Source: CAZKCI01 sp964584165
GTDB lineage: Bacteria > Auribacterota > Erginobacteria > Erginobacterales > CAZKCI01
Assembly: GCA_964584165.1 (NCBI GenBank)
Contig: CAZOYW010000004.1
Location: 1 to 64,000, forward strand
Direction: 5' to 3'
Length of the DNA: 64,000 bases
In this document: positions 34,482 to 43,358 of the stretch, piece after piece
Position numbering within the stretch: position 1 is the stretch's first letter
Layout of the letters: each line of letters starts with the position of its first letter
Notes under the pieces: model-generated
Told to the model about the DNA's origin: nothing
Seen by the model: only the letters and a program-made list of their open reading frames with translations
Databases searched by the model: none
Program-made: the position numbers and the translations under genes

Positions 34482-34605
34482 AGCGCCTGATTTCTCTGAT
34501 CGGTCTGTTGAAAAATCAGAGGAATCAGAGTAATCAGGCGCCGATCGATTTTTTGCGCCTGATTTCTCTGATTAGCCCGGTGGGGTTTCAGATTTATCAG
34601 GCGCA
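34482..34605. repeat. Two tandem CCTGATT-family hairpins before ntpK
   Basis: Hairpin one: 34482-34500 with 34524-34541. Hairpin two: TGCGCCTGAT at 34554-34563 with ATCAGGCGCA at 34596-34605. Together they fill the ntpI-ntpK gap. ntpK encodes the multi-copy subunit, so structures here could affect its stability or expression relative to ntpI. Confidence 0.88.
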
Positions 34606-34612
34606 GGTTGTT

Positions 34613-36562
34613 TCAGTCGTCGGGAGTCAAAGGGTGGTATTCGACGCCCTTCCCGGCCGGGAAGAACTTGGAGAAGAACTCATAGTATTCCAGACGCATC
34701 GACTGGATGACAACAACAATCCCTTCCAGCAGGATGATGCCGAGGTTGCCGCCGATGAGGAGGAGGGCGGTCCAGAGGCCGGAGAGCGGGAAGTCGCGGA
34801 CCGCCCGGATCAGGCTGAAGAGGGCGAGGAAGAGGCCGATGTGGGCCAGCGCGAAGGCGGCGACGCGGATGAAGGAGACGGTGTTGGCGAGGTAGCCGGT
34901 GACGAGCTCGAGCACCTCCACCGCCGTCTCCAGGAGGTAGGTGAGCGCCCCCTCCGGGAACATCTTCTCGGAGGCCCCCAGCGCCTTGCGCAGGGGGCCC
35001 TTGAGGAAGAGGATGAGGACGGGCAGGCCGAGGAGGCCGGCCGCGAGCGGGGGAGGGGTGGGGGAGCGGAAGATCAGGCCCTTGATCAGGAGCCCGGCCG
35101 CCGACCAGTAGAAGAGGGCGCCGATCAGCCCGGCCTTGTCGAAGACGGCGTCGAGGAAGCGGCGGGAGCGCAGGGCGTTGGCGATATTGAGCAGGATGCC
35201 GAGGGTCACCACGGCCACGCCGAAGAGGACGGCGGTCTGCATGACCGAGGAGACGCTGTGCATCGGACGGAGCCAGAAGGCGGGGATCAGCTCCTCGTAG
35301 CCGAAGAACTCGCCGTAGAGGAAGCCGAAGACCATGGAGGAGAGGCCGCAGTAGAGGAGGAGGGCGGCCGCCCGCGCGGCCCCGGCCCGGGCTCTCAGGA
35401 GCAGACCGCCCAGGGCGAGGAGGAGGCCGTGGCCGACGTCGCCGAACATCGCCCCGAAGAGGATGAGGAAGGTGACGGCGACGAAGGGGGTGGGGTCGAT
35501 CGCCCGGTAGTCGGGGATCCCGTATTCGCGGATCAGGAGTTCGAAGGGCTTGAGGAAGGGAGAGTGGGCGAAAGCGACCGGGACCTGGATCTCCCCCGTG
35601 CGCACCCCCTCCATCGCCTCGGGGTCCTGGAACTCGCAGTAGCAGCGCCCCCCGGTCAGTTCCCGTACCCGCTGCACCAGGTCCGCGGAGTGTTTTTTCG
35701 GGACCCAGCCCGAGATCAGGTAGGTCCGGGAGGTCTTGCGGAAGTAGGACTTGGCCTTCGCGATCGTCCGGGAGAGCTCGAGCCGCCGGCGCAGGCGTTG
35801 GAGGTCGGGGACCGCCTCCGCCTCCGCCGCGGCGATCCGGCGGTTAATCTCGGCCAGCTCCTCCCGGAGGCGCGCGAGCGTGGCCTCGACCGCGGCCTTG
35901 AGGTCGCGGTCGAGGCCGGCCCGCTCGGCGGGGACCTGGGCGCGGTCGAAGCCGGCCTCGTCGAGGGACTTGTCGAGGACGGCGCGGTCCTTGCGGAGCA
36001 CGATGGCGACCGCGGTCAGGCGGCGGCCCTCCTGCTGGACCGGGAGGATGACGTGGGGGACCGTCTTCAGGCCCCCCTCCAGGAAGGGGAGGTTCTCCGC
36101 GGGCAGGTTCCCGAGCTCGATCTCGAGGAAGGAGTAGCGCTTCCCCAGGGGGAAGCCGATCTTGTCCAGGGCGAAGGTCCCGATCTCCTGGAGGATGCGC
36201 TCCTGGACGGCGATCTCCTCGACCTTCGCCTCCCGCTCGGCCTGGAGGGGATGGAGGCGCTCCTCGGCCCGGCGGAGGGCTTTCTCCGCCTCGGCCTGGA
36301 CCGCCGGCCCCTCCGCGGCCTCGGGGGGCGCGGGGCGCTCAGCGCACTTGGCGAGGAGCTCGCGGGCGCGGGCAAGGAGCGCGTTCTCCCAGGTCAGCGT
36401 CTCGGCCGTCCGCTCGGCCTGGAGGCCCTCGGCCCAGGGCTCGAGCTCGGTCACCCGGATGGGGTGGAGGAGGCCGGACTTGACGATCCCCTCGGTTACC
36501 CGGTCGATGCTGACGTCGAAGACCAGGAGGTCGAACTTGAGCATAGCCTCGGGGCGGAGCAT
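34613..36562 (-). CDS. ntpI: V-type ATP synthase subunit I (membrane stator)
   Basis: 649 aa. Long N-terminal cytoplasmic coiled-coil half (about residues 1-320) and a C-terminal half with about eight transmembrane helices, including FGAMFGDVGHGLLLALGG and the conserved Arg-containing region NTVSFIRVAAFALAHIGL, which lies beside the c ring and forms the ion path. ATG overlaps the last base of the ntpC stop (TGATG), so translation is coupled. Confidence 0.95.
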   Translation of the reverse strand: MLRPEAMLKFDLLVFDVSIDRVTEGIVKSGLLHPIRVTELEPWAEGLQAERTAETLTWENALLARARELLAKCAERPAPPEAAEGPAVQAEAEKALRRAEERLHPLQAEREAKVEEIAVQERILQEIGTFALDKIGFPLGKRYSFLEIELGNLPAENLPFLEGGLKTVPHVILPVQQEGRRLTAVAIVLRKDRAVLDKSLDEAGFDRAQVPAERAGLDRDLKAAVEATLARLREELAEINRRIAAAEAEAVPDLQRLRRRLELSRTIAKAKSYFRKTSRTYLISGWVPKKHSADLVQRVRELTGGRCYCEFQDPEAMEGVRTGEIQVPVAFAHSPFLKPFELLIREYGIPDYRAIDPTPFVAVTFLILFGAMFGDVGHGLLLALGGLLLRARAGAARAAALLLYCGLSSMVFGFLYGEFFGYEELIPAFWLRPMHSVSSVMQTAVLFGVAVVTLGILLNIANALRSRRFLDAVFDKAGLIGALFYWSAAGLLIKGLIFRSPTPPPLAAGLLGLPVLILFLKGPLRKALGASEKMFPEGALTYLLETAVEVLELVTGYLANTVSFIRVAAFALAHIGLFLALFSLIRAVRDFPLSGLWTALLLIGGNLGIILLEGIVVVIQSMRLEYYEFFSKFFPAGKGVEYHPLTPDD

Positions 36563-37596
36563 CAGGGGTTCCTCCGGGCCAGGGCGAGGCGGTAGAGGGC
36601 GCCGATGAGCCAGCGGGTCTCGGAGCGCTTGAAGATGAGGAAGGAAAGGATGGTCCCGGCGGTGAAGGGGAAGGAGCGGAAGACGGCGCGGGCCTCGCCG
36701 AGCAGGACCTCCTCCAGGGCTCCCTCGAGGAGGGAGAGCCCCTCCGGCTCGTGGGAGCGGGCGGCGAAGGCTCCGATCTCCCGGTAGGATTTGGCGGCGA
36801 GCCCGGCGAGGATCTGGCGGAGGTCGGCGGAGACCGCGAGCGCGCGCAGGATCTCGACGTTGATCCGGTTCCCGTGGGGGATCAGGCTGGGAAGGATCTC
36901 GGCCAGGGGGAGGCGGTAGTATTCGCGCAGGCGGATCAGGGTCTTGACGTTCTCGATGTCGATCTCGGTCCCGATCAGCCTCCGGGCGGCCGCCCGGTCG
37001 GCGGCGGCGAGCTCGGAGAAGGCGCGGTGGAGGCGGGAGTAGTAGTCAGTGTCGAGGGCGATCTCCAGGGGGAGGAGGGTGCCGGCCCGCTCGAAGCTTT
37101 TCCGGGCGAAGAGGAGCGGCCGCCGGTAGGGGGAGTCGCCGAGGCGGGCGAGGAGATCGTCGAAGGAAGCGGCCGCGGCCAGGTCGGTCAGGGGGAGGGG
37201 GTGGCAGATCGTTTCCGCGATCAGGTAGGGGAATTCCTCCTCGCGCTCGGCGGGCTGATACCAGAGGCGCAGCGCGGCCTTGAAGTTCTTAAGATCGTAT
37301 CTTTCGAGGAGGAGGAAGACGAGCTCCCGGACGCCCGCGGGGGCGGCGACGAGGATCTTCCGGTGGAGGGAGATGTCGTGGAGGAGGAGGGACTTTTCCA
37401 GCAGGCGGGGGTTCCCGGCGATCTCCGGGCGGACGACCGCTTCGCGATAGGCGGTGAGCATGAGCTGGGCGACGAACTCCTCCAGCCGGATCGCCCGGCC
37501 GAGCGCCTCCCGCTGTTCCGGGGAAAGGAGCGCCCCGGCCATGGCGCGGACCTTGGCGTTGAGAAAGGCGTAAAGGGAGAGCGCGCGGAAGATCAT
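36562..37596 (-). CDS. ntpC: V-type ATP synthase subunit C
   Basis: 344 aa, all-helical AC39/Vma6-type subunit that caps the c ring and connects it to the D/F shaft. Features include the N-terminal YAFLNAKVRAMAGALLS, the recurring EIDIENVKTLIRLREYY and a C-terminal VFRSFPFTAGTILSFLIFKRSE, all typical of the family. Starts directly after the TAA of the G-type gene and ends overlapping ntpI. Confidence 0.93.
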   Translation of the reverse strand: MIFRALSLYAFLNAKVRAMAGALLSPEQREALGRAIRLEEFVAQLMLTAYREAVVRPEIAGNPRLLEKSLLLHDISLHRKILVAAPAGVRELVFLLLERYDLKNFKAALRLWYQPAEREEEFPYLIAETICHPLPLTDLAAAASFDDLLARLGDSPYRRPLLFARKSFERAGTLLPLEIALDTDYYSRLHRAFSELAAADRAAARRLIGTEIDIENVKTLIRLREYYRLPLAEILPSLIPHGNRINVEILRALAVSADLRQILAGLAAKSYREIGAFAARSHEPEGLSLLEGALEEVLLGEARAVFRSFPFTAGTILSFLIFKRSETRWLIGALYRLALARRNP

Positions 37597-37914
37597 TTAG
37601 GGGGCGGGCTTGAGGAGTTCCCGGAGCAGGAGGCCGGCCAGGCGTTCCCGTCGGCCGGGCTCCACCCGGCGAATCTCCTCCGCCCGCTTCCGAGCCTCGG
37701 ACAGGAGCGCTTCCCTCTCCCGCTCCGCCCGCTCCGCGGTCTCCCGCCGGATCGTCTCCGCCTCGGCCCGGGCCGCGGCCCGGGACCGATCGAGGATCGC
37801 CTTCGCCTCCTGATCGGCCCCGGCCAGGACGGCCTCGGCCTCCGAACGGGAAGCCTCCACCCGCCGGCGTCCCTCCTCCTCGACGGAAAGGATTTTTATC
37901 ACCGCGTCGCGCAT
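37597..37914 (-). CDS. V-type ATP synthase subunit G/H (peripheral stalk coiled coil)
   Basis: 105 aa, almost entirely charged coiled coil (e.g. EGRRRVEASRSEAEAVLAGA, ARKRAEEIRRVEPGRRERLA). This size and position, first in the operon, fit the G/H stalk subunit that pairs with E. Divergently transcribed from the EIIA gene over 72 bp. Confidence 0.85.
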   Translation of the reverse strand: MRDAVIKILSVEEEGRRRVEASRSEAEAVLAGADQEAKAILDRSRAAARAEAETIRRETAERAEREREALLSEARKRAEEIRRVEPGRRERLAGLLLRELLKPAP

Positions 37915-37921
37915 ATCGCTC

Positions 37922-37967
37922 TTGAAATCCGCACCGCCAGCATATATTGTAGAAATGCTGAAGTCAA
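37922..37967. promoter_or_regulatory. Bidirectional promoter region, V-ATPase operon / EIIA gene
   Basis: Minus strand: TTGACT at 37967-37962 and, 17 bp on, TATGCT at 37944-37939, giving a leader of about 18 nt to the 37914 ATG. Plus strand: TTGAAA at 37922-37927 with TATATT at 37943-37948 (15 bp) or TATTGT at 37945 (17 bp), pointing to the EIIA gene at 37987. The two overlap, so they would compete. Confidence 0.4.
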
Positions 37968-37986
37968 GAAATCCGGAGACCGGACG

Positions 37987-38457
37987 ATGAAATTATCCGA
38001 GCTGATCGAAGAACAGTGCATCACGGTGGGTCTGCGCCCCGCGCCCAAGGAGCAGATCATCCGCGAGATGGTCGCTCTCGCCGCCCGCTCGCCGCGCGTG
38101 ATCGACGCGGAGGCGGTCTACTCCTCGGTCATCGAACGGGAGAAGCAGGGGAGCACCGGCCTCGGGAGCGGAGTCGCCATCCCCCACGCCAAGTCCGCCG
38201 GGGTCACGGACCTGGTGGGCGCCCTCGGGATCTGCCCGGAGGGGACCGATTTCGAGGCCAAGGACCGTTCTCCGGCTTACGTGATCTTTCTCCTCGAGGC
38301 CGTCCCCAACAACCCGGGCCCCCACATCCAAGCCCTGGCCAAGATTGCCTTCCTGATCAACAAGACGGAATTCGTCTCCGCGGTCCGGAAGTGCGCCTCC
38401 GCCGCCGAAGTCCACCAGACGCTCCAGCGGTTCGAGAGCGCGCTGGGCTCCCTCTAG
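37987..38457 (+). CDS. PTS EIIA component, fructose/Ntr type
   Basis: 156-aa single EIIA domain (PTS_EIIA_2 family). Phosphorylated His lies in GSGVAIPHAKSAGV (about residue 66). No EIIB/EIIC permease is nearby, so a regulatory EIIA-Ntr-like role is more likely than sugar transport. Start at 37987 with GGAGA upstream. Divergent from the V-ATPase operon; its TAG is the edge of a long hairpin. Confidence 0.9.
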   Translation: MKLSELIEEQCITVGLRPAPKEQIIREMVALAARSPRVIDAEAVYSSVIEREKQGSTGLGSGVAIPHAKSAGVTDLVGALGICPEGTDFEAKDRSPAYVIFLLEAVPNNPGPHIQALAKIAFLINKTEFVSAVRKCASAAEVHQTLQRFESALGSL

Positions 38458-38505
38458 CCCGCTATATTCATGAAGATCAAATGATCTTCATGAATAATGC
38501 GGGCT
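38456..38505 (+). terminator. Two-tier hairpin starting at the EIIA stop codon
   Basis: Outer arms AGCCCGC (38456-38462) / GCGGGCT (38499-38505), inner perfect arms 38466-38479 / 38482-38495 with a 2-nt loop. Starts in the TAG stop. No T-tract follows; likely a bidirectional end structure between convergent genes. Confidence 0.75.
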
Positions 38506-38531
38506 AGGCTGCCCCCTCTCCCCTCCCGTTT

Positions 38532-39569
38532 TCAGCGCTCCCCCGGCGCCTCGGGGCCCCCTTCGAACTCCCGGGGATCGGGCGGCTGCGGCCGCCGCTT
38601 GTCGGCCGCGCCCGAGACCAGGTAGACGATCCCGCCCAGCAGACCGAGGAAGATGATCATGACCAGCATGATGAAGGAGAGAGCCCCCGCCGCATCGGGG
38701 CCGATCAGGGGGGCGAAGAAGTAGACGTAGGCGCCTTCCCGCACCCCCAAGCCGTTCAGGGAGGGGATGACGGTGGCCACCGCGATCAGGGGGACGAAGA
38801 GGAGGAAGTCCGGGAAGGGCACCGAATCGTAGCCGAGCCCCTGCACGATCAGGTAGTTGAGGGCGATCACGAGGAACTCGATCCCGAAGGTGGCCAGGGC
38901 CGCCAGCCCGACCCGGACCGGGAAGCGGTGGTGGCTGTGGAAGATCCGGTAGACCTCCAGGACCTTGCGCCGGACGACCTTGTTCTTGATCGGCTTCAGG
39001 AGGAAGAGGAACTTGGCGGCGAACCGCCGCCAGACGAAGAAGATGACGAGGAAGGCGATCAGGAGGAGGATGAAGAGGAGGATCACCCCCGGGAGCTTGC
39101 TGGGGAGGAGCTGATAGCCGACGATCAGCGCCGAGCCGGCGACCAGGACCAGGCAGATGATCCCGATGATCCTGACCACGAAGAGGGCGACGTAGGGGCC
39201 GACCGCGGCGCCGCTGTCCCGGCTCAGGTAATAGCCCTTGACCACGTCCCCGCCGATGGTGGTGGGGAAGAAGTTGTTGAAGAACATCCCGATGAAGCAG
39301 TAGCGGATGAGGCGGGGGAGGGGGGAGCGGATCTCCTGGACGAGGAGGATCTGCTGGAGGCGGAAGGCCTCGAGGACCATGAGGACGACCCCCCCCAGGG
39401 CGAGCGCGGCCAGGCAGTCCGGCCGTTCGGCCCAGATCTGGGAGAGGTTGTCGGCGATCTTCTTGAGGTCGAGCGAGAAGACTAGGTAGCCGAGGAGGCC
39501 GAGGCTGACGACGATCCGGAGGACGGTGAGGAGGACGCGCTTCAATCTGCTCTTCCGGGCGGGATTCAT
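38532..39569 (-). CDS. Lysylphosphatidylglycerol synthase TM-region / flippase-like membrane protein
   Basis: 345 aa with about eight transmembrane helices, the UPF0104/LPG_synthase_TM family. Motifs: FFNNFFPTTIGGDVVKGYYLSR and PSLNGLGVREGAYVYFF, which are characteristic. No aminoacyl-transferase domain follows, so it is a stand-alone integral membrane unit, thought to move or export lipid-linked molecules. Charged, Pro-rich C-terminal tail. No operon partner visible. Confidence 0.88.
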   Translation of the reverse strand: MNPARKSRLKRVLLTVLRIVVSLGLLGYLVFSLDLKKIADNLSQIWAERPDCLAALALGGVVLMVLEAFRLQQILLVQEIRSPLPRLIRYCFIGMFFNNFFPTTIGGDVVKGYYLSRDSGAAVGPYVALFVVRIIGIICLVLVAGSALIVGYQLLPSKLPGVILLFILLLIAFLVIFFVWRRFAAKFLFLLKPIKNKVVRRKVLEVYRIFHSHHRFPVRVGLAALATFGIEFLVIALNYLIVQGLGYDSVPFPDFLLFVPLIAVATVIPSLNGLGVREGAYVYFFAPLIGPDAAGALSFIMLVMIIFLGLLGGIVYLVSGAADKRRPQPPDPREFEGGPEAPGER

Positions 39570-39611
39570 GGCGAGATTCCAGTTTCGTCGATCATGCGGC
39601 GCGGGGACAAG

Positions 39612-39720
39612 ATGGAGTAATGGAGTGGTGGAGTGATGGAGTACCGGGAACCGCGCGGTCCCATCGCATCACTCCATTACTCCAGTACTCCGGTGCTCCA
39701 GTGCTCCCACTACCCCGTTG
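39612..39720. repeat. GGAGTAATGGAGTG module, inverted halves
   Basis: Left: ggagtaatggagtggtggag, gatggagtacc. Right: catcactccattactcc, agtactcc, ggtgctcc. The two halves are inverted copies around a GC-rich centre (gaaccgcgcggtcc). Begins next to the yjjX-type stop at 39723. Confidence 0.85.
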
Positions 39721-39722
39721 CT

Positions 39723-40250
39723 TTATCGCTTCCGGTAGTACCCCGCCGTGATCCTCGGCGCCAGGGCGTAGAGGACGGCGTTGCGAAAGCTCTTCTCCCG
39801 GTCGACGAGGCCGGCGGTGAGGATCCCCTCCGCCCCCATCCTCCGCTTGGTCCGGCGCAGCCCGGTGAGATCGTCCATGCAGTCCCCCATCTCCCGGCCT
39901 CCGGAGACGATCCCGCGGACGACGGCGGGGGGGACCTCGCAGTGGACGCAGCCGCCGACCGTCTCCCGCTTCCCGTCCCAGACCGCGCACCAGACGCAGG
40001 TGAACCAGCGCCCGGCGATCCTGGCCATCCCGCCTTCCAGTCCCAGGCCCCAGTCCGCGCCGGTTTGGTCTCTCGCCGCCCGCGCCCGCCGGGCCGCCCC
40101 GGCGATCGTCTCCGCGTTGGAGAGAGGGGTGGCGGAGACGCCGGAGACCGCCTCCACCGCGGCGACGGCGGCGCCCGGCCGGACGCGCTTAAGGACGGCC
40201 ACCACCGCCCGCCGTTTCAGGGGGTTCTTCGATCCGACCGCGACGCGCAT
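39723..40250 (-). CDS. yjjX: Inosine/xanthosine triphosphatase-like NTPase (YjjX/DUF84)
   Basis: 175 aa. House-cleaning NTPase that removes ITP/XTP. MRVAVGSKNPLKRRAVV is the family's nucleotide-binding start; GLGLEGGMARIAGRW and the C-terminal EMGDCMDDLTGLRRTKRRMGAEG...LTAGLVDREKSFRNAVLYALAP are conserved. ATG at 40250, 13 bp after the DUF1116 gene stop, so likely in one operon. A paralogue lies at 43359-43949 on the other side of fdrA. Confidence 0.88.
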   Translation of the reverse strand: MRVAVGSKNPLKRRAVVAVLKRVRPGAAVAAVEAVSGVSATPLSNAETIAGAARRARAARDQTGADWGLGLEGGMARIAGRWFTCVWCAVWDGKRETVGGCVHCEVPPAVVRGIVSGGREMGDCMDDLTGLRRTKRRMGAEGILTAGLVDREKSFRNAVLYALAPRITAGYYRKR

Positions 40251-40263
40251 GGTTTTCCCTGGG

Positions 40264-41682
40264 TCAGAACATCTGGGCGAAGGCGGCGAGCGCCTCCCGG
40301 AAGCACTCCATCGGGGCCCGGAGGAGCCCCGCCCCGATCTGGCCCACGCCGGGGTCCTTGTGCGCGATCCCGGTGTTGATGAAGGGGGGGAGGTTGAGCT
40401 CGACCACCTTGCGGATGTCGATCCCGACCGGCGTTCCCCGGAAGTCCAGTCCGGGGATGAGGTAGGTGGAGTGCTCGGCGGTGGTGATGTCGTACATCTC
40501 CTTGGTGAAGCGGATGGCGTCGGAGGCGGACCCGCCCACGAACTTCACGATCGCCGGCGCCGCCGCCATCGCCGAGCCGCCGATCCCCGCCACCTCGGAA
40601 ACGGTGGAGTCGCCGAGGTCGGGGTTGGAGTCCGCCTCGGAGAAGCCGGGGAAGTAGAGGCCCTTGGGCATCCCGGCCGGGGCGGTGAACCAGCGGTCCT
40701 TCAGGGCGGCGATCCGGATCCCGATCTCGGTCCCGTTGCGGGCCATGGCCGAGACGACCGAGGAGTCCTTAAGGCCGAGGAGGGGATCGGTGGAGGCCTT
40801 GCAGGCGGCCATGGAGAGGTTCAGGAAGGTGTGGTCGTTCGCGGAGATGAAGAGGACGATCTGGCGGATCGTCTCCGGATCGAGCCCGCTGGCGAGGAGG
40901 TGGGGGACGATCTCCCGGATGAAGAGGGAGGTGGCGGCGACGTTGCGGTTGTGGCACTCGTCCCCCATCATCAGGGCGCGCGCGGTCAGGTCCTTGACGC
41001 TCAGCCCGCCGGATTTGCGCACCGCCTTCTGGAGGCCCGGGGCGAGCACGGTCTCCATCCACTTCAACCGCTTGATCACGTCCTCGCCGTAGGCCCCGAA
41101 GCGCAGCACCTTGCCCAGCCCTTCGTTCAGGGTGCAGAAAGCGGTGTTCCCGGCCGCCTGGTTTTTCACCACGTAGACGTACATCGACCAGGAGACGACC
41201 CCGGCCATCGGCCCCACCGCCTGGTGGTGGTGGCAGGGGGAGAACTCGATCTTCCCGCTCGCGGCGAGCCGCTTCGCCTCCGCCACCGAACCCGCCATCC
41301 CCTCGTAGATGAGCGCCCCCGTCACCGCTCCCTGCACCGGCCCGCACATCCTATCCCAGGAAACGGGAGGGCCGGCGTGAAGGATCAGGTTCTTCTTCAT
41401 CCCCGGGATCGCCTCGCGCGCCGGGAGGATGTCGACGAGGACCGGCTGGGCCCCGATGATCAGGCCGGCGGCCTTAAGGTTGGCGGCCTCGATCCGCCGG
41501 CGGATCTCCGGCCGGGCGAGCGCGTCGAGGAGGGCGAGGGCGGCGGGATCGCCCCCGGCGGGGGGCTTCCATTCCACCTGCGTCGCCTGGACCCCCTGGG
41601 CCGTCACCGCCTCGGCGAAGGATTGGAGCCCCAGGTTGATCACGGACAGCTTTTTGCCGAAGAGCGAATCGGAAATGGACAT
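40264..41682 (-). CDS. DUF1116 (YlbE-like) protein, partner of FdrA
   Basis: 472 aa from MSISDSLFGKKL (41682), with GAGGAG 4 nt upstream; the open frame to 41739 is a shadow. Family DUF1116, encoded next to FdrA in E. coli (fdrA-ylbE-ylbF-ybcF). That cluster has more recently been linked to an oxamate carbamoyltransferase in allantoin breakdown; I rely on memory for this. Conserved patches: GPVQGAVTGALIYEG, FSPCHHHQAVGPMAGVVSWSM, MGDECHNRN, ISANDHTFLN and SPVGIDI-like GTPVGIDIRKVVE. Lies 91 bp downstream of fdrA. The third partner (DUF2877/YlbF) and a carbamate kinase are absent from the window. Confidence 0.88.
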   Translation of the reverse strand: MSISDSLFGKKLSVINLGLQSFAEAVTAQGVQATQVEWKPPAGGDPAALALLDALARPEIRRRIEAANLKAAGLIIGAQPVLVDILPAREAIPGMKKNLILHAGPPVSWDRMCGPVQGAVTGALIYEGMAGSVAEAKRLAASGKIEFSPCHHHQAVGPMAGVVSWSMYVYVVKNQAAGNTAFCTLNEGLGKVLRFGAYGEDVIKRLKWMETVLAPGLQKAVRKSGGLSVKDLTARALMMGDECHNRNVAATSLFIREIVPHLLASGLDPETIRQIVLFISANDHTFLNLSMAACKASTDPLLGLKDSSVVSAMARNGTEIGIRIAALKDRWFTAPAGMPKGLYFPGFSEADSNPDLGDSTVSEVAGIGGSAMAAAPAIVKFVGGSASDAIRFTKEMYDITTAEHSTYLIPGLDFRGTPVGIDIRKVVELNLPPFINTGIAHKDPGVGQIGAGLLRAPMECFREALAAFAQMF

Positions 41683-41773
41683 GGTCTCCTCCTCTCGTCT
41701 GCCTGATTCCGCTTTCTGATTCCGTAGCGTCAATCGCATTCACATCGGGCCCGCGCCGCCCGGCGGCGACGGG

Positions 41774-43315
41774 CTATTTCAACACCAGGGCCGCGAAGCG
41801 GGCGGCCTGGGCGTTGGAGTCGAGCACGATCACCCCCGCCTTCTCCAGCGCCTCCTTCTGGCGCTTGTACCCCTGGGGGTCCTGGTCGGTGCCGCAGATC
41901 GAGGCGATGAAGGAAAGGGGGCGCTTCCCCGCCGCGCTCCTGGCCCGCGCGATCGCCGGGACGAGGACGGCGGCCGGATCGGCGTGGGAGCCGTAGCCCA
42001 GCACCACGTCGAGGAGGATGACGCCCGTCCCGGGGTCTTTGGCCTCCTCGACCAGGCGGTCGCAGCGAAGCGTGTAGTCGATCATGGGATGGGGGCGTCC
42101 CCGGGTGAACTCGTCCTCGCCCAGGTCGACGATGGAGTGCCCCTCGCTCCGGGAGCTGTCCTTCAGCTTGAGCTCGGGCCGGAGGGGGATGTTGGAGCGG
42201 ATCTCGCCGATCGCCTGGGAGAGGATGAGGAGGGCCTCGTCGGCGAGCGTCCCCCCGGAGAAGAGGCCGCGGAGGAACTTCCCCTCCCCGATTCGCGCCC
42301 GCTCCCGCCGGGCCCGCTCCTTCACGCTAGCCTCGTCGTCGCTGAACGGCCGGGGGGAGAAGGCCTCCCCCTTGAGGACGGCGATCGCGAGCTCCGCCGC
42401 TTCCTCCAGCCCCGGGGCGAAGGGGAGGTTGCGTTTCCGGGCCTCGGCGGGATCGCCCTTGAGAAAGTTGACGACGTAGCGCTTCGAAAGCGGGCGGACG
42501 AAGTCGAGGATCTTCTTCGCCACCTCGGGAGCGGGGGGCTTGGAGATGAGGACGACGACCTGCGTCGCGGGGTCGGCCTCCAGGGCCTTGATCCCCTGGA
42601 GCATGGAGAGCCCTTGGACCTTCGCCGAGAGGTCGCGGCCGCCCAGCCCGATCGCCTGGGTGATCCCGTAACCCCGTTTGTGGAGGACGGTGGTCACCTC
42701 CTGGATCCCGGTCCCCGAGGCGCCCACGATCCCGAAGGGACCCTTTCGGACGACGTTGGCGAAGCCCAGGGCCGTGCCGTTGATGATCGCGGTCCCGCAG
42801 TCCGGCCCCATGACCAGGAGGCCGAGCTCGGTCGCCCGCCGCTTGAGGGCGATCTCCTCCTCGACCGGGACGTTGTCGGAGAAGAGCATCACCGACCGCC
42901 CGCTCTCGAGGACGCCCATCGCCTCCCGGCCGGCGTAGAGGCCGGGGAGCGAGATGACCGCCACCGTCGCCTCGGGATGGGCCCGCAGCGCCTCGGCGTA
43001 GGTCCGGGGGAGGGTTTTCTCCGCTGCGACCTCCACCGCCGCCCGGCGGGTGAGGAGCTCCTCGGCGCGCGCGATCGCCCGCTTCTCGGCTTCTCGGTTC
43101 GCGACCTTGAGGGCGATGATCAAGTCGCCGGGGCGGGCCCTCTCCCCCGCCTGGGCGAGGAGGCCGGAGGCCTTCAGGATCGCCTTGTTCGCCTCGGTCC
43201 CCATGATGGTGGAGACCTCGGCCACGCCGTCGGTCATCTTCAGCTCGCTGGAGACCGACATCAGGAGCACCGAGTCGAGGTAGGTGTTCTCGCGGACGAT
43301 GTTGGTGGTGATCAT
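41774..43315 (-). CDS. fdrA: FdrA-family acyl-CoA synthetase-like protein
   Basis: 513 aa with succinyl-CoA ligase-like folds. The CoA-binding-like part has FGIVGASGTGIQEVTTVLHK, GLGGRDLSAKVQG and VVVLISKPPAPEVAKKIL; the C-terminal part has HPMIDYTLRCDRLVEEAKDP and VLLDVVLGYGSHADPA, with FIASICGTDQDPQGYKRQ, where FdrA proteins are highly conserved. N-terminal 110 residues are the FdrA-specific extension. Forms with DUF1116 the core of the FdrA/YlbE complex, which acts on carbamoyl-transfer substrates. Followed by DUF1116 and preceded by a YjjX paralogue. Confidence 0.92.
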   Translation of the reverse strand: MITTNIVRENTYLDSVLLMSVSSELKMTDGVAEVSTIMGTEANKAILKASGLLAQAGERARPGDLIIALKVANREAEKRAIARAEELLTRRAAVEVAAEKTLPRTYAEALRAHPEATVAVISLPGLYAGREAMGVLESGRSVMLFSDNVPVEEEIALKRRATELGLLVMGPDCGTAIINGTALGFANVVRKGPFGIVGASGTGIQEVTTVLHKRGYGITQAIGLGGRDLSAKVQGLSMLQGIKALEADPATQVVVLISKPPAPEVAKKILDFVRPLSKRYVVNFLKGDPAEARKRNLPFAPGLEEAAELAIAVLKGEAFSPRPFSDDEASVKERARRERARIGEGKFLRGLFSGGTLADEALLILSQAIGEIRSNIPLRPELKLKDSSRSEGHSIVDLGEDEFTRGRPHPMIDYTLRCDRLVEEAKDPGTGVILLDVVLGYGSHADPAAVLVPAIARARSAAGKRPLSFIASICGTDQDPQGYKRQKEALEKAGVIVLDSNAQAARFAALVLK

Positions 43316-43358
43316 GGGGCCCTCCCGAGGAAGCCGTTCGTTGGAGTGGTGTCAGTTG

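Noticed and set aside
33872..36595. 907-aa plus-strand frame across ntpF, ntpK and ntpI
   Set aside because: Antisense shadow of strongly conserved V-ATPase subunits.
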